A DNA stretch of 64,000 nucleotides, taken from positions 62,001 to 126,000 of the forward strand of contig NZ_KE386820.1 of assembly GCF_000428925.1 (NCBI RefSeq), given 5' to 3'. How positions within the stretch are numbered: the stretch's first letter is position 1; every line of letters begins with the position of its first letter. Below the pieces are notes generated by a model, which saw nothing but the letters and a program-made list of their open reading frames with translations, was not told where the DNA came from and did no database searches. Source of the stretch: Furfurilactobacillus rossiae DSM 15814. Lineage in GTDB: Bacteria; Bacillota; Bacilli; Lactobacillales; Lactobacillaceae. This document shows, one piece after another, positions 9,797 through 20,509 of the stretch. Made by a program: the position numbers and the translations under genes.

Positions 9797-11902
9797 ATGG
9801 CTAACAAACGTGAATTTCCACTCGAAAAAACACGTAATATCGGGATCATGGCCCATATCGATGCCGGTAAAACCACGTTAACTGAACGGATTCTTTACTA
9901 TACTGGTAAAATTCACAAAATTGGTGAAACCCATGATGGTGCTTCACAAATGGACTGGATGGCTCAAGAACAAGAACGTGGGATTACCATTACGTCTGCT
10001 GCTACAACAGCGCAGTGGAAGAACCACCGGATCAACATTATCGATACTCCAGGACACGTGGACTTCACAATGGAAGTTGAACGTTCCTTACGTGTGCTAG
10101 ATGGTGCGATCGCTGTTCTTGATGCTCAGGCTGGTGTTGAACCACAGACTGAAACTGTTTGGCGTCAGGCTTCCACTTATAACGTTCCCCGTATCGTGTT
10201 CGTTAATAAGATGGATAAGTTAGGTGCTGACTTTGACTTTTCTGTTGACTCATTAGGTGACCGTTTACAAGCTAACGCTCACGCCGTTCAGATGCCAATC
10301 GGTGCTGAAGATGATTTCGAAGGGGTTATTGACCTGATCGAAATGAAAGCAGACTTGTACGATGAAGATGCTCTTGGAACTGAATGGGATACTGTTGATA
10401 TTCCTGAACAGTATGTTGAAGAAGCTCAAAAACGTCGTGATTCATTAGTTGAAGCCGTTGCTGAATCTGATGATGAACTGATGGAAAAATACCTTAACGG
10501 TGAAGAAATCAGTAAAGACGAATTGAAAGCTGGTATTCGTCGTGCCACTTTGGCAAACGAATTCTTCCCAGTTCTTGCGGGTTCTGCTTACAAGAACAAG
10601 GGTGTTCAGATGTTAATGGATGCTGTTGTGGACTACTTGCCATCACCACTTGATGTTAAGCCTTACACAGCGGTTAACCCAGATACTGATGAAGAAGAAG
10701 ACCTTATTGCCGGCGATGACAAAAACTTCGCTGCCTTAGCATTTAAGGTTGCTACTGACCCTTACGTTGGTCGTTTAACATTCATTCGTGTTTACACGGG
10801 TACTTTGGAATCCGGTTCATACGTTTTGAACGCTACTAAGGATAAGCGTGAACGTGTTGGTCGTTTGCTACAAATGCATTCAAACCAGCAAAACGAAATC
10901 CCAGAAGTTTTCTCTGGTGACATCGCTGCTGCCATCGGTTTGAAGAACACCACAACTGGTGACTCTTTGACTGATGTTGATCACCCATTGCATCTTGAAT
11001 CAATGGTCTTCCCTGAACCAGTTATTCAGGTTGCCGTTGAACCTAAGACTAAGGCTGACCAAGACAAGATGAACAACGCCTTGCAAAAGCTTTCTGAAGA
11101 AGACCCAAGTTTCCGTGCTGAAACCAACTCAGAAACTGGTGAAACTTTGATTTCTGGTATGGGTGAACTTCAATTGGATATCTTAGTTGACCGGATGAAG
11201 CGTGAATTTAAGGTTGAAGCCACTGTTGGTGCACCTCAAGTTGCTTACCGTGAAACGATTACGAAGTCTGCTCAGGTTGAAGGTCGTTTCATTCGCCAGT
11301 CTGGTGGTAAAGGTCAATATGGTGATGTTTGGATTGAATTCACACCTAACGAAACTGGTAAGGGTTACGAATTTGAAGACGCCATTGTCGGTGGGGTTGT
11401 TCCTCGTGAATACATTCCTTCAGTTGACAAAGGGTTACAAGAATCCATGGCCAATGGTATGGTTGCAGGTTACCCAGTAGTCGACGTTAAGGCTAAGCTT
11501 TACGATGGTAGTTACCATGATGTCGATTCTTCAGAAGCTGCATTTAAGATTGCCGCTTCTCTGGCATTGCGTGAAGCTGCTAAGAAGGCTGCCCCAGTTA
11601 TCTTGGAACCAATCATGAAGGTTGATATTGTTGCACCAGAAGACAACCTTGGTGATGTTATGGGTCACGTAACTGCTCGTCGTGGTACTGTTGATGGGAT
11701 GGAAGCTCGTGGGAATGCACAAGAAGTTCATGCATTTGTTCCATTGGCTGAAATGTTTGGTTATGCGACAACCTTGCGTTCAGCAACACAAGGTCGTGGG
11801 ACATTTACTATGACATTTGACCACTACTCAGCTGTTCCTAAGTCAGTTCAAGAAGAAATTATTAAGAAGAATGGCGGTAACAACAGTCATCCTGAAGACT
11901 AA
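9797..11902 (+). CDS. fusA: Elongation factor G
   Basis: EF-G is the GTPase that drives translocation of tRNA and mRNA on the ribosome. The 701-residue protein has all GTP-binding motifs: AHIDAGKT (P-loop, about residues 19-26), DTPGHVDF and NKMD. The domain II-V architecture is complete, including the [10 protein letters not shown] and [15 protein letters not shown] segments. The length and the position after rpsG mark it as the housekeeping copy rather than a tetracycline-resistance paralogue. It ends at a strong terminator. Confidence 0.98.
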   Translation: MANKREFPLEKTRNIGIMAHIDAGKTTLTERILYYTGKIHKIGETHDGASQMDWMAQEQERGITITSAATTAQWKNHRINIIDTPGHVDFTMEVERSLRVLDGAIAVLDAQAGVEPQTETVWRQASTYNVPRIVFVNKMDKLGADFDFSVDSLGDRLQANAHAVQMPIGAEDDFEGVIDLIEMKADLYDEDALGTEWDTVDIPEQYVEEAQKRRDSLVEAVAESDDELMEKYLNGEEISKDELKAGIRRATLANEFFPVLAGSAYKNKGVQMLMDAVVDYLPSPLDVKPYTAVNPDTDEEEDLIAGDDKNFAALAFKVATDPYVGRLTFIRVYTGTLESGSYVLNATKDKRERVGRLLQMHSNQQNEIPEVFSGDIAAAIGLKNTTTGDSLTDVDHPLHLESMVFPEPVIQVAVEPKTKADQDKMNNALQKLSEEDPSFRAETNSETGETLISGMGELQLDILVDRMKREFKVEATVGAPQVAYRETITKSAQVEGRFIRQSGGKGQYGDVWIEFTPNETGKGYEFEDAIVGGVVPREYIPSVDKGLQESMANGMVAGYPVVDVKAKLYDGSYHDVDSSEAAFKIAASLALREAAKKAAPVILEPIMKVDIVAPEDNLGDVMGHVTARRGTVDGMEARGNAQEVHAFVPLAEMFGYATTLRSATQGRGTFTMTFDHYSAVPKSVQEEIIKKNGGNNSHPED

Positions 11903-11921
11903 TTGTCATTTAGTTGACATT

Positions 11922-11962
11922 AAAAAGCGACATCTAGCAAATTTGCTAGGTGTCGCTTTTTT
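11922..11962 (+). terminator. Intrinsic terminator of fusA
   Basis: A perfect hairpin (AAAAAGCGACA arm against TGTCGCTTTTT, with an inner CTAGCAAATTTGCTAG palindrome) ends in a run of T, 20 bp after the fusA stop. The A-run on the left arm means it may also serve the convergent dipeptidase gene. Confidence 0.9.
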
Positions 11963-11988
11963 AGTTAGTTCAATTTTCTAAACGATAA

Positions 11989-13410
11989 CTAATAGTTATC
12001 CCTCGTAAATGTGCCGGGAACCAGATTACCAGCAGTTCCAATAACCTCACTTAGTAACTCGGATGTTTGCGCCATAATATGGTCGGCAGTTTTTTCGTTA
12101 GCCGTCGTTAGCGCGTCTGTCAATGCGGCATCGCTTAATTGAGCATTAGCTGTATCGATTTCGTGCACACGTTGGTGACCGTAACCTAATGTTTTCTCCT
12201 GATAACTTTCAACATCACTTATCATGGCCTGAAAGTGATCGGCAGCTAGAACAGCAATTAGTCGATTTGCCCAATAGGCATTTTTACTGTCGACCACGGC
12301 GGTCGTATCACGATAGCTTGCTGGCGTATCATTAACATTTGTGAAAAACGGAACCAGTGTGTTAAATGGATTGGCGGATAAAGCTACCCATTGGATTGCG
12401 GCGCGCTCAGTAGGCACGTTTGGCCGAATTTGAAGAACACTTAATTCTTGTGTCCGGTTGATCCCAATTGGTCGGTAAGGAGCTGTTTCTTTAGTTGCAC
12501 CCAGAGCGAACGGATCGTAAGGGGTATCCTGATAATGTGAGCTGAGCACAAACTTGATGTCTTCGATAGTTATTTTATGGTCAGCATGAGTAATAAACGG
12601 GAGGTCGTCACTCATTGGTGTTTTGTCCTGCGATGCAGCGCGGTTAAAGTATCGCTGTGCATACCATGCCCGTGGCGTATTGTAGTGATGATCAAGTTGA
12701 GAATGTGATCCGAAAATTTCACGGAAGTTGAAATGATCACCCAGGTTAAGGTGGTTTTCCTCAACGAAGGTTTGTAAATCATCCGCAAACATGAAGTTGG
12801 TTGAATCTGCAAAGTTAACTTCTTGAATACCTGTTTGGTTAGGGGCAACAACGTAAGCGTCATCTGGGATCCGCTGCGCAACCCAGTGATGACCACCAGC
12901 AGTTTCCATATACCAAATTTCGTTTGCGTCAGAGAAAATAATGCCGTTTGATTCGTAAGTGCCGTGCGTTTTCAAAATTTCACCGACACGCTCAACACCT
13001 TCACGTGCGCTGTGAATATAAGGGAGGGTGACAGTTAGCAGATCCTCTTCGCCTACACCAGCTTTAGTTAGCGGGTCGGCCCCTAGGATGCGCTCGTTTG
13101 TGGTAATGGTTTCAGTAGCGCTCATCGCGACATTGGCACTGTTGATACCAGCTTCACCCCAAATGCCCTGTTTATCCACTGCGTTAGGAATAGCGGTGTA
13201 GCGTAACGGGTTGTCAGGTAGCGTGATGCTAAACTGACTCATCTTAGCTTTGTATTCGTGAGGTTGATTTTCAGGTTTGACGACAACGAATTTTTTAGGG
13301 TCGGCGGCCGTACCGGTATCTTCGTTACGAGCAATCAATGTTGAGCCATCGTAACTGGCATTCTTACCAACTAGAATAGTAGTACACGTACTTAATTCAG
13401 AAAGCGACAT
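11989..13410 (-). CDS. pepD: C69-family dipeptidase
   Basis: Family C69 enzymes are Ntn-hydrolases that cleave a broad range of dipeptides in the cytosol, the last step of casein or peptide use in lactic acid bacteria. The 473-residue product has the catalytic cysteine near the N-terminus (C9 in STCTTILVGK), with the following DGSTLIARNED motif. No signal peptide is seen. The start ATG has a GGAGG about 9 bases upstream, and an extended -10 (TG-N-TATAGT on the minus strand near 13468-13476) may be its promoter. It is flanked by unrelated genes and probably transcribed alone. Which of the several lactobacillar PepD paralogues it matches is not resolved. Confidence 0.9.
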   Translation of the reverse strand: MSLSELSTCTTILVGKNASYDGSTLIARNEDTGTAADPKKFVVVKPENQPHEYKAKMSQFSITLPDNPLRYTAIPNAVDKQGIWGEAGINSANVAMSATETITTNERILGADPLTKAGVGEEDLLTVTLPYIHSAREGVERVGEILKTHGTYESNGIIFSDANEIWYMETAGGHHWVAQRIPDDAYVVAPNQTGIQEVNFADSTNFMFADDLQTFVEENHLNLGDHFNFREIFGSHSQLDHHYNTPRAWYAQRYFNRAASQDKTPMSDDLPFITHADHKITIEDIKFVLSSHYQDTPYDPFALGATKETAPYRPIGINRTQELSVLQIRPNVPTERAAIQWVALSANPFNTLVPFFTNVNDTPASYRDTTAVVDSKNAYWANRLIAVLAADHFQAMISDVESYQEKTLGYGHQRVHEIDTANAQLSDAALTDALTTANEKTADHIMAQTSELLSEVIGTAGNLVPGTFTRDNY

Positions 13411-13571
13411 AATAAAACCTCCATGGTTAATTATCAGCTTGATTATATTTGGCTGACTTTCTCTTTCACTATAACACTTGCAAATTTAATCCGCGGTGTT
13501 GGATCGGATAGTGTCGCCAATGGATTCGCATACTATAGTAGAAACAAGATCATCCACGTATGTTTTTATTG

Positions 13572-14138
13572 CTAAACAATCGTCGCACCAAGCGTGTTTT
13601 CAAAGTGTTTCAAGGCCCAAGAGTGGCCAATGGGATCGAAAGAGGCAACAGCGTCTTTATGAACAGTCAGCTGGTAATCCAAGTTGTAGGCATCGACAGC
13701 TGTGTGTAATACACAGATATCCGTACAGACACCGGTAAGGTGAAGATTGGTGATGCGACGGCTGCGTAAAAAGTTATCTAAATTAGTGTTGGCAAACGCA
13801 CTATAGCGATTCTTGTCGAAATAGTAGACGTGGTCCTCATCCTTATGTGACTGATACCATGATTCCAATTCACCGTACAACTCCCGCCCCCACGTATCCT
13901 TTAAGTTATGGGGTGGGAATAGTTTAGTTTCTGGATGGTAAGGGTCTACACCATCATGCAAATCAGTTGGAAGAATGACGTAGTTACCGTTTTGAAAAAA
14001 TTGTTCAGAGAGCGTTAAAATATTAGATTCAATTTTTTGACCGGGTTTACCAGTAGTGAGGGCGCCTTTAGTAGCGACGAAGTCATTTGTGTAATCAATA
14101 ATCAGTAATGCCTGTTTACCGAAATCCATTTGTTTCAT
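13572..14138 (-). CDS. pncA: Nicotinamidase / isochorismatase-family cysteine hydrolase
   Basis: The 188-residue protein shows the complete catalytic triad of the family: D15 (in IIDYTNDF), K109 (in FDKNRY) and C142 (in VCTDICV). Putative metal ligands D59, H61 and H77 match the nicotinamidase pattern. Nicotinamidases convert nicotinamide to nicotinic acid in NAD salvage. It has its own ATG with an upstream GGAGG. Its neighbours (the dipeptidase and the S10 operon) are not functionally linked. The family is certain; nicotinamidase is the most likely member, but another amide substrate is possible. Confidence 0.85.
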   Translation of the reverse strand: MKQMDFGKQALLIIDYTNDFVATKGALTTGKPGQKIESNILTLSEQFFQNGNYVILPTDLHDGVDPYHPETKLFPPHNLKDTWGRELYGELESWYQSHKDEDHVYYFDKNRYSAFANTNLDNFLRSRRITNLHLTGVCTDICVLHTAVDAYNLDYQLTVHKDAVASFDPIGHSWALKHFENTLGATIV

Positions 14139-14229
14139 GGTTTGCCTCCAAATTTAAGTAAGCGCGATTGAGTATATTATAGATAAAAAGATGTAGTTTT
14201 GATAAAATTTATGCGCAGATTAAACAGAA

Positions 14230-14257
14230 AATTTCGTTTTGTAATCAAAACGAAATT
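14230..14257. repeat. Perfect 12-bp inverted repeat
   Basis: AATTTCGTTTTG and CAAAACGAAATT are separated by TAAT. There is no clear T-run on the plus strand and no gene ends here on the minus strand, so an operator or cruciform site is as likely as a terminator. It lies 19 bp upstream of the S10 promoter -35. Confidence 0.6.
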
Positions 14258-14276
14258 AACAAACGTAAATAAAACC

Positions 14277-14305
14277 TTGCCATTACGGGCTTAGGTTGGT
14301 ATAGT
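14277..14305 (+). promoter_or_regulatory. Promoter of the S10 ribosomal superoperon
   Basis: TTGCCA (14277-14282) and TATAGT (14300-14305) are spaced by 17 bases. Transcription would begin near 14312 and leave a leader of about 165 bases before rpsJ. Confidence 0.8.
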
Positions 14306-14324
14306 AGATAGGTGCTTGTGCGAG

Positions 14325-14433
14325 ACAAGGGACAATTTTGCCCTTTAGATCGCGCGGCAACAAGCGAGCATTGATGTGAAAGGTTGCGACACACCCGGCC
14401 GCTTTGCCACGGAGGTGTGGCGGTAATTTTCAC
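14325..14433 (+). promoter_or_regulatory. Structured 5' leader of the S10 operon
   Basis: Two structures can be drawn. A small hairpin pairs AAGGG with CCCTT near 14326-14346. A longer arm nests GTGAAA/TTTCAC (14376-14433) around CGACACACC/GGTGTGGCG (14387-14422). Leaders of S10 operons in other bacteria bind a ribosomal protein for autogenous control; that this one does so is inference. Confidence 0.55.
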
Positions 14434-14478
14434 GGAGCTAGCCTATTTCTAAAAAATAGACGTTAGGAGGGAACAAAT

Positions 14479-14787
14479 ATGGCAAGTAAGAAAATTCGGA
14501 TTCGCTTAAAGGCTTATGAGCACCGTATCCTTGATCAGTCAGCTGACAAGATCGTGGAAACGGCAAAACGGACTGGTGCTGAAATTTCAGGTCCAATTCC
14601 GTTACCAACTGAACGGACACTTTTCACGGTGTTACGTTCACCACATAAGTTTAAGAAATCACGTGAACAGTTCGAAATTCGGACTCATAAGCGTTTAATC
14701 GACATTGTCAACCCAACTGCTAAAACAGTTGATTCATTGACTAAGCTTGAATTGCCAAGCGGTGTTGATATCGAAATCAAGTTATAA
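14479..14787 (+). CDS. rpsJ: 30S ribosomal protein S10 (NusE)
   Basis: S10 is part of the 30S head and also the NusE antitermination factor. The 102-residue product has the standard N-terminus [16 protein letters not shown] and the [11 protein letters not shown] loop. It opens the S10 operon after GTTAGGAGGGA. Start, length and order are canonical. Confidence 0.98.
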   Translation: MASKKIRIRLKAYEHRILDQSADKIVETAKRTGAEISGPIPLPTERTLFTVLRSPHKFKKSREQFEIRTHKRLIDIVNPTAKTVDSLTKLELPSGVDIEIKL

Positions 14788-14855
14788 TTTGGTTTCCTCG
14801 TTCTAAGCCGGTCATTAATTTGACGGTAAAAATACATTATATCGGAGGTGTACTC

Positions 14856-15515
14856 ATGACCACTAAAGGAATCTTAGGGAAAAAGGTCGGGATGACGCAA
14901 GTCTTCACTGAAAACGGCGAATTAGTCGCTGTTTCAGTTATCGATGTAACACCTAACGTAGTATTGCAAGTTAAGACCGTTGAAAACGATGGTTACAACG
15001 CAATTCAGTTAGGTTTCGATGACAAACGTGAAGTTTTGTCTAACAAGCCCGAGCAAGGTCATGTAGCAGCAGCAAAAACGGCTCCTAAGCGCTTCGTTCG
15101 TGAAATTCGGAATGTTGAGCTTGGAGAGACGAAAGTCGGTGACGAGCTTAAAGCAGACGTCTTCGCAGAAGGTGAAGCAGTCGATGTTACCGGAATCACA
15201 AAAGGGCATGGGTATCAAGGTAACATTCATAAGGATGGCCAATCACGTGGACCAATGGCCCATGGGTCTCGTTACCACCGTCGCCCAGGTTCAATGGGTG
15301 CCATCATTAACCGTGTCTTCAAAGGCAAGCCACTTCCAGGACGTATGGGTAACCATAAGGTAACCATGCAAAACTTGAAGATTGTCCGCGCAGACTTAGA
15401 CAACAATGTATTGTTGATCAAGGGTAATGTGCCAGGTGCAAACAAGTCATTTGTTACAATTAAAAGTTCTGTTAAGGCAGGTTTAAAGAAGAACAACCGC
15501 CACAGCGAAAAATAA
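14856..15515 (+). CDS. rplC: 50S ribosomal protein L3
   Basis: L3 is an early 23S-rRNA binding protein near the peptidyl-transferase centre. The product starts at ATG 14856, five bases after CGGAGGTG; an in-frame start at 14820 lies upstream of this site and is not supported. The 219-residue sequence begins with [17 protein letters not shown] and contains the conserved GHGYQG...RPGSMG loop. It is the second gene of the S10 operon. Confidence 0.98.
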   Translation: MTTKGILGKKVGMTQVFTENGELVAVSVIDVTPNVVLQVKTVENDGYNAIQLGFDDKREVLSNKPEQGHVAAAKTAPKRFVREIRNVELGETKVGDELKADVFAEGEAVDVTGITKGHGYQGNIHKDGQSRGPMAHGSRYHRRPGSMGAIINRVFKGKPLPGRMGNHKVTMQNLKIVRADLDNNVLLIKGNVPGANKSFVTIKSSVKAGLKKNNRHSEK

Positions 15516-15541
15516 TATAAGGGAAGGGAGGATTAATAGCT

Positions 15542-16168
15542 ATGACTACCAGCGTTGATTTATTCAAACAAGATGGTAAGAAGTCAGGCACAGTTGATTT
15601 AAACGATGCTGTGTTTGGTATCGAACCTAACAATAATGTCATCACCGATGCCGTATTGATGCAACGCGCTTCAATGCGTCAGGGTACTCACGCGGTTAAA
15701 AACCGTAGTGCTGTACGCGGTGGTGGTAAGAAACCATGGCGTCAAAAAGGTACTGGTCGTGCTCGTCAAGGGTCGATCCGTTCACCACAATGGCGTGGCG
15801 GTGGTGTTGTCTTCGGACCAACTCCACGTTCATACGCTTACAAGTTGCCACAAAAAGCGCGTCAGCTTGCCATGAAGTCTGTCTTATCACAAAAGGTCTT
15901 GGACAAAGCCTTGGTTGTCGTTGATGCCTTAGATTTTAAAGCACCAAAGACTGCTGAATTTGCCACTGTTTTAGACAACCTGAAAGTTGCTGAAAAGACC
16001 CTTGTTGTGGTTGAAGATGACAACGAAAACGCAGCATTGTCTGCACGTAACTTAGCTAATGTCACTGTTTTGACTGCTAAGGGCGTTAATGTTTTGGATG
16101 TTGTTAACAACGACAAGATGGTGATTACGCAATCTGCTCTTTCTCAGGTAGAGGAGGTGCTCGCATAA
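15542..16168 (+). CDS. rplD: 50S ribosomal protein L4
   Basis: L4 lines the peptide exit tunnel and, in some bacteria, represses its own operon. The 208-residue protein has the long tunnel extension with [21 protein letters not shown] and [19 protein letters not shown] (both family hallmarks). Its stop overlaps the rplW start by one base (TAATG), which indicates translational coupling. The tunnel-loop residues look like the wild type, so no macrolide-resistance deletion is seen. Confidence 0.98.
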   Translation: MTTSVDLFKQDGKKSGTVDLNDAVFGIEPNNNVITDAVLMQRASMRQGTHAVKNRSAVRGGGKKPWRQKGTGRARQGSIRSPQWRGGGVVFGPTPRSYAYKLPQKARQLAMKSVLSQKVLDKALVVVDALDFKAPKTAEFATVLDNLKVAEKTLVVVEDDNENAALSARNLANVTVLTAKGVNVLDVVNNDKMVITQSALSQVEEVLA

Positions 16169-16455
16169 TGGAAGCACGTGATGTGATTTTACGCCCAGTT
16201 GTGACTGAGTCTTCAATGGCTGATATCGATGACAAGCGTTATACGTTTGATGTTGATACTCGCGCAACCAAGACGCAAATCAAGAGCGCCATCGAAGAAA
16301 TCTTCGATGTTAAGGTAATCAAACTTAACGTAATGAACGTTAAGGGACACCTTAAGCGCCAAGGACGTTACAGTGGTTACACTAAGAAGCGTCGTAAGGC
16401 AATCGTTACTTTGAGTGCAGACTCAAAGGAAATCAAGTTATTTAACGAAGAATAG
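16168..16455 (+). CDS. rplW: 50S ribosomal protein L23
   Basis: L23 sits at the tunnel exit and docks trigger factor and the signal recognition particle. The 95-residue product has the typical [12 protein letters not shown] start and the basic loop [16 protein letters not shown]. It is coupled to rplD by a one-base overlap; the ribosome binding site GAGGAGG lies within the end of rplD. Confidence 0.97.
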   Translation: MEARDVILRPVVTESSMADIDDKRYTFDVDTRATKTQIKSAIEEIFDVKVIKLNVMNVKGHLKRQGRYSGYTKKRRKAIVTLSADSKEIKLFNEE

Positions 16456-16540
16456 TCTTCTTCAATCTATGCGCCGATGATGATACGGCTCCTCACAAGG
16501 GACAACCAATCACGGCACGAAAAATTAGGAGGAAAGTATA

Positions 16541-17374
16541 GTGGGTATTAAGAGTTATAAACCAACCACTAACGGTCGTCGTAACATGACCGGTTCCGAC
16601 TTTAGTGAAATCACTAAAACGACCCCTGAAAAGTCGTTATTGGAATCACAAAGTCACCGTGCAGGCCGTAACAACCAAGGCCACATGACTGTTCGTCATC
16701 GTGGTGGTGGTACAAAGCGTGCTTACCGGATTATCGACTTTAAGCGTATTAAAGACGATTACAAGGCAACTGTTAAAGCTATTGAATACGATCCAAACCG
16801 GACCGCTAACATTGCTTTACTAGTTTATGAGGATGGAACAAAGTCATACATCTTAGCACCTAAGGGGCTAGAAGTTGGCACTGTTGTTGAATCAGGCCCT
16901 GAAGCAGATATCAAAGTTGGTAATGCATTGCCATTAACTAACATTCCAGTTGGTACTGTTATCCATAACATTGAATTAAAGCCTGGTAAAGGTGGCCAAA
17001 TTGCTCGTTCAGCTGGTGCATCTGCTCAGTTGTTGGGTAAGGAAGGCAAGTATGCCTTAGTTCGTTTGGCCTCTGGTGAAGTTCGCATGGTTCTTGCTGC
17101 TGGTCGTGCTACTGTTGGTGCGGTTGGTAACGAACAACACGAACTGATCAACTTAGGTAAAGCGGGTCGTAAGCGTTATGCTGGTCAACGTCCACATGTT
17201 CGTGGGTCAGTTATGAACCCTAACGATCACCCACATGGTGGTGGTGAAGGTAAAGCCCCAGTCGGCCGTCCATCGCCAATGTCACCATGGGGTAAGAAGA
17301 CTGCTGGTAAGAAGACTCGTAACCACAAGGCTCGTTCTAACAAGCTTATTGTGCGTGACCGTCGGAAGAAGTAA
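16541..17374 (+). CDS. rplB: 50S ribosomal protein L2
   Basis: L2 is required for subunit association and peptidyl-transferase activity. The 277-residue product starts at GTG after TTAGGAGGAAAG. The C-terminal segment [19 protein letters not shown] includes the conserved histidine implicated in activity. It sits in the standard place between rplW and rpsS. Confidence 0.98.
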   Translation: MGIKSYKPTTNGRRNMTGSDFSEITKTTPEKSLLESQSHRAGRNNQGHMTVRHRGGGTKRAYRIIDFKRIKDDYKATVKAIEYDPNRTANIALLVYEDGTKSYILAPKGLEVGTVVESGPEADIKVGNALPLTNIPVGTVIHNIELKPGKGGQIARSAGASAQLLGKEGKYALVRLASGEVRMVLAAGRATVGAVGNEQHELINLGKAGRKRYAGQRPHVRGSVMNPNDHPHGGGEGKAPVGRPSPMSPWGKKTAGKKTRNHKARSNKLIVRDRRKK

Positions 17375-17459
17375 TCTTTCTTATTCAATGCATATACGAC
17401 ATTAGTTGTTAAACACACGAACGCGTTAGCTAATAGCTAACAAGAGAGGAGGCCACACG

Positions 17460-17738
17460 ATGGGTCGTAGTCTTAAAAAAGGACCTTTCGCCGATGAACA
17501 TCTGCTGAAGAAAATCGCTGCACAAGCTGATTCTGAAAAGAAGACAGTGATCAAAACTTGGTCACGCCGTTCAACGATTTTCCCTAGCTTCATCGGGTAC
17601 ACTATCGCTGTTTATGACGGACGGAAGCATGTCCCAGTGTTCATCTCTGATGACATGGTTGGTCACAAGCTTGGCGAATTTGTTCCAACGCGGACTTTCC
17701 GCGGACACGCTGGTGCCGACAAGGTTACTAGTAAATAA
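17460..17738 (+). CDS. rpsS: 30S ribosomal protein S19
   Basis: S19 binds the 30S head next to S13. The 92-residue product begins GRSLKKGPF and holds the [11 protein letters not shown] and [11 protein letters not shown] motifs of the family. It is preceded by AGGAGG and followed by rplV after 16 bp. Confidence 0.98.
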   Translation: MGRSLKKGPFADEHLLKKIAAQADSEKKTVIKTWSRRSTIFPSFIGYTIAVYDGRKHVPVFISDDMVGHKLGEFVPTRTFRGHAGADKVTSK

Positions 17739-17754
17739 TTAGGAGGACTGAACA

Positions 17755-18102
17755 ATGGCTGAACAAGTTACATCTGCAAAAGCAACTGCAAAGACTGTTC
17801 GTGTCGCTGCTCGTAAGGTTCGCCTAGTTGTTGACCTTATTCGCGGCAAGAGCGTTAACGAAGCATTTGCCATTTTAAAATTCACGCCTCGCGGTGCTGC
17901 CGAAGACGTAGAAAAAGTATTGAAGTCTGCTGTTGCTAATGCTGAAAACAACTTCGACTTAGATCGAGCTGACTTAGTTGTATCTGAAGCATTTGCTAAT
18001 GAAGGACCAACCCTTAAGCGGTTCCGTCCTCGGGCTAAGGGTTCCGCATCACCAATTAACAAGCGGACTAGTCATATCACAGTAGTCGTATCTGAAAAGT
18101 AG
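17755..18102 (+). CDS. rplV: 50S ribosomal protein L22
   Basis: L22 has a beta-hairpin that lines the exit tunnel. The 115-residue protein contains the [17 protein letters not shown] core and the C-terminal hairpin [20 protein letters not shown], whose length is normal (macrolide-resistance insertions occur here in other bacteria). rpsC follows after 12 bp. Confidence 0.98.
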   Translation: MAEQVTSAKATAKTVRVAARKVRLVVDLIRGKSVNEAFAILKFTPRGAAEDVEKVLKSAVANAENNFDLDRADLVVSEAFANEGPTLKRFRPRAKGSASPINKRTSHITVVVSEK

Positions 18103-18114
18103 GAGGGAACAAGC

Positions 18115-18777
18115 GTGGGTCAAAAAGTAAATCCAAACGGATTTCGTGTCGGAGTTATCCGCGATTGGGAAGCCAAGTGGTATGCTGATAAAGATTACGC
18201 AACTTGGTTAATCGAAGACGTTAAAATCCGTAAGTTTATCGATCAAAGACTTGCCGACGCATCTGTTTCAACCGTTGAAATCGAACGGGCTGCTGGCCGA
18301 GTGGTATTATCCATTCACACTGCTAAGCCTGGGATGGTTATCGGTAAAGGTGGGTCAGAAGTTGAAAAGCTCCGTAAGGAACTTAACAGCTTAACTGGCA
18401 AGCAAGTACACATCAACATCATTGAAATCAAGAAGCCTGACTTGGATGCTCATTTAGTTGGGGATTCAATTGCCAAGCAATTAGAGCAACGTGTTGCTTT
18501 CCGTCGCGCTATGCGTGGTGCTATCCAACGTACTATGCGTTCTGGTGCACACGGAATCAAAGCAATGGTTTCAGGCCGTTTAAACGGTGCTGACATTGCC
18601 CGTAAAGAACGTTACTCAGAAGGAACTGTTCCGTTGCATACATTGCGTGCGGACATTGACTATTCTTGGGACGAAGCACGGACTACTTACGGTATGCTAG
18701 GTGTTAAAACCTGGATCTACCGTGGTGAAGTTCTTCCTGCCAAGAAGTCAGCAAATACTCAACGAGGAGGGAAATAA
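18115..18777 (+). CDS. rpsC: 30S ribosomal protein S3
   Basis: S3 contributes to the mRNA entry helicase of the 30S subunit. The 220-residue protein starts at GTG after TAGGAGGGA and has the [10 protein letters not shown] start, a KH domain with VIGKGGSEV, and the C-terminal [10 protein letters not shown] motif. rplP follows after two bases. Confidence 0.98.
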   Translation: MGQKVNPNGFRVGVIRDWEAKWYADKDYATWLIEDVKIRKFIDQRLADASVSTVEIERAAGRVVLSIHTAKPGMVIGKGGSEVEKLRKELNSLTGKQVHINIIEIKKPDLDAHLVGDSIAKQLEQRVAFRRAMRGAIQRTMRSGAHGIKAMVSGRLNGADIARKERYSEGTVPLHTLRADIDYSWDEARTTYGMLGVKTWIYRGEVLPAKKSANTQRGGK

Positions 18778-18779
18778 TC

Positions 18780-19214
18780 ATGCTGGTACCTAAACGTGTA
18801 AAGCACCGTCGGGAATTCCGCGGTCACATGCGTGGTGAAGCCAAGGGCGGCAAGACAGTTGCATTTGGCGACTACGGTTTGCAAGCTATTACTTCATCAT
18901 GGGTTTCTAACCGCCAGATTGAAGCGGCTCGTGTTGCCATGAACCGTTACATGAAGCGTGGTGGTAAAGTTTGGATCAAGATTTTCCCTCATAAGTCCTA
19001 CACTTCTAAAGGTGTTGGTGTTCGTATGGGTAACGGGAAAGGGGCACCTGAAGGTTGGGTATCTCCTGTAAAGCGTGGCAAGGTTATGTTTGAAGTAGGT
19101 GGCGTTTCTTCTGAAGTTGCGCACGAAGCTTTACGTTTAGCTAGCCACAAACTGCCCGTTAAGACGAAAATCGTCTCACGAGAAGAAGCAGAAGCAGAAG
19201 TAGGTGGCGAATAA
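18780..19214 (+). CDS. rplP: 50S ribosomal protein L16
   Basis: L16 organises the A-site of the large subunit. The 144-residue product has the [15 protein letters not shown] start and the [15 protein letters not shown] loop region (here [14 protein letters not shown]). It is separated from rpsC by two bases and from rpmC by two bases, consistent with coupled translation. Confidence 0.98.
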   Translation: MLVPKRVKHRREFRGHMRGEAKGGKTVAFGDYGLQAITSSWVSNRQIEAARVAMNRYMKRGGKVWIKIFPHKSYTSKGVGVRMGNGKGAPEGWVSPVKRGKVMFEVGGVSSEVAHEALRLASHKLPVKTKIVSREEAEAEVGGE

Positions 19215-19216
19215 TT

Positions 19217-19417
19217 ATGAAAATGACTGATATTAGTAAATTAACCACTGCTGAAATGATTGATAAAGAAAAGGGCTACAAGGACGAATTGTTCAACTTA
19301 CGTTTCCAATTGGCTACTGGTCAATTAGAAAACACTGCTCGTTTAAAGCAGGTTCGTAAGAACATCGCCCGGTTGAAGACGGCTCTCCGTCAACAAGAAT
19401 TAAGCCAAAGCAAATAA
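19217..19417 (+). CDS. rpmC: 50S ribosomal protein L29
   Basis: L29 is a small helical hairpin at the tunnel exit. The 66-residue product has the family motif [22 protein letters not shown] at 19217 has AGGTGG nine bases upstream, inside the end of rplP; a second in-frame ATG at 19223 is possible. The order rplP-rpmC-rpsQ is canonical. Confidence 0.96.
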   Translation: MKMTDISKLTTAEMIDKEKGYKDELFNLRFQLATGQLENTARLKQVRKNIARLKTALRQQELSQSK

Positions 19418-19444
19418 TTAGAATACGAAAGGAGAACTTAACCT

Positions 19445-19708
19445 ATGACTGAACGTAACGCACGTAAGGTTTACCAAGGCCACGTGGTTTCTGACAAGAA
19501 CGACAAGACGATTATCGTCGCAATCGATACTTACAAGACCCACCCAGTTTATGGTAAGCGGGTTAAATACACCAAGAAGTTCGTTGCGCAAGATGACAAC
19601 AACGAAGCCAAGACTGGCGATATCGTACGGATTATGGAAACTCGGCCTTTGTCAAAGACCAAGCACTTCCGCCTATTGAATGTCGTTGAAAAGGCTGTCA
19701 TCCTGTAA
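19445..19708 (+). CDS. rpsQ: 30S ribosomal protein S17
   Basis: S17 is a primary 16S-rRNA binding protein with an OB fold. The 87-residue product shows [16 protein letters not shown] and the [18 protein letters not shown] tail of the family. An AAAGGAGAA site precedes the ATG. Confidence 0.97.
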   Translation: MTERNARKVYQGHVVSDKNDKTIIVAIDTYKTHPVYGKRVKYTKKFVAQDDNNEAKTGDIVRIMETRPLSKTKHFRLLNVVEKAVIL

Positions 19709-19754
19709 CACCATTTCTACGTATTCTAATTAGCTGCGGAAGGAGGATAAAACC

Positions 19755-20123
19755 GTGATTCAACAAGAAAGTCGTTTAAAGGTCGCTGATAACTCTGGTG
19801 CCCGTGAAATCTTGACAATCAAGATCTTGGGTGGTTCCACTCGTAAGTCAGCCAACATCGGTGACATTATTGTTGCTACTGTTAAACAAGCAACACCAGG
19901 TGGCGTTGTAAAAAAGGGTGACGTTGTTAAAGCTGTTATCGTTCGGACTGTATCCGGTATGCACCGTACTGATGGCTCATACATTAAGTTTGACGACAAC
20001 GCAGCTGTTATTATCTCAGATGACAAGAGCCCTCGTGGTACTCGTATCTTTGGACCAGTTGCGCGTGAACTTCGTGAAGGTAACTTCATGCGGATCGTTT
20101 CGTTAGCACCTGAAGTTCTGTAA
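19755..20123 (+). CDS. rplN: 50S ribosomal protein L14
   Basis: L14 bridges the subunits next to L19. The 122-residue product starts at GTG after GGAAGGAGG and has the invariant [18 protein letters not shown] start and the FGPVARELR...[12 protein letters not shown] end. The spc-operon genes follow without a promoter that I can see, so the S10 and spc blocks appear to be one transcript. Confidence 0.98.
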   Translation: MIQQESRLKVADNSGAREILTIKILGGSTRKSANIGDIIVATVKQATPGGVVKKGDVVKAVIVRTVSGMHRTDGSYIKFDDNAAVIISDDKSPRGTRIFGPVARELREGNFMRIVSLAPEVL

Positions 20124-20173
20124 TCAAAGTAATCAAGCTGGATGCATAAGTTGAACGGGAGGTGCACAGCAGA

Positions 20174-20482
20174 ATGTTCTTAAAAACTGGAGATCAAGTT
20201 CGCGTAATCGCCGGTAAGGATAAGGGTAAGGAAGGTGCCGTAAAGGCAACCTTAGCCAAGTCAGACCGCGTCGTCGTGGAAGGCATCAACATGGTGAAGA
20301 AACACCAGAAGCCAAACAACGAATACCCACAAGGTGGAATCGTTGATGTTGAAGCGCCAATCCACGTATCTAACGTAATGTTAATTGACCCATCAACTAA
20401 GAAGCCAACGCGTGTTGGTTTTAAAGTTGAAGATGGTAAAAAGGTTCGCGTTGCCAAGAAGACTGGCAATACAATCGCTTAA
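20174..20482 (+). CDS. rplX: 50S ribosomal protein L24
   Basis: L24 initiates assembly of the large subunit and has a KOW motif. I place the start at ATG 20174, nine bases after GGAGGTG; an in-frame GTG at 20162 falls inside that ribosome binding site. The 102-residue product begins [18 protein letters not shown] and contains [12 protein letters not shown], both typical. Confidence 0.97.
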   Translation: MFLKTGDQVRVIAGKDKGKEGAVKATLAKSDRVVVEGINMVKKHQKPNNEYPQGGIVDVEAPIHVSNVMLIDPSTKKPTRVGFKVEDGKKVRVAKKTGNTIA

Positions 20483-20509
20483 TTTTAGGGAAAGGAGGAA
20501 TATCTTAGA

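Larger units (their letters stand above)
14139..14478. other. Intergenic region before the S10 operon
   Basis: This gap holds the upstream region of the minus-strand pncA, a 12-bp-arm perfect palindrome (14230-14257), the S10-operon promoter (14277-14305) and a structured leader. I see no gene in it. Confidence 0.6.
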
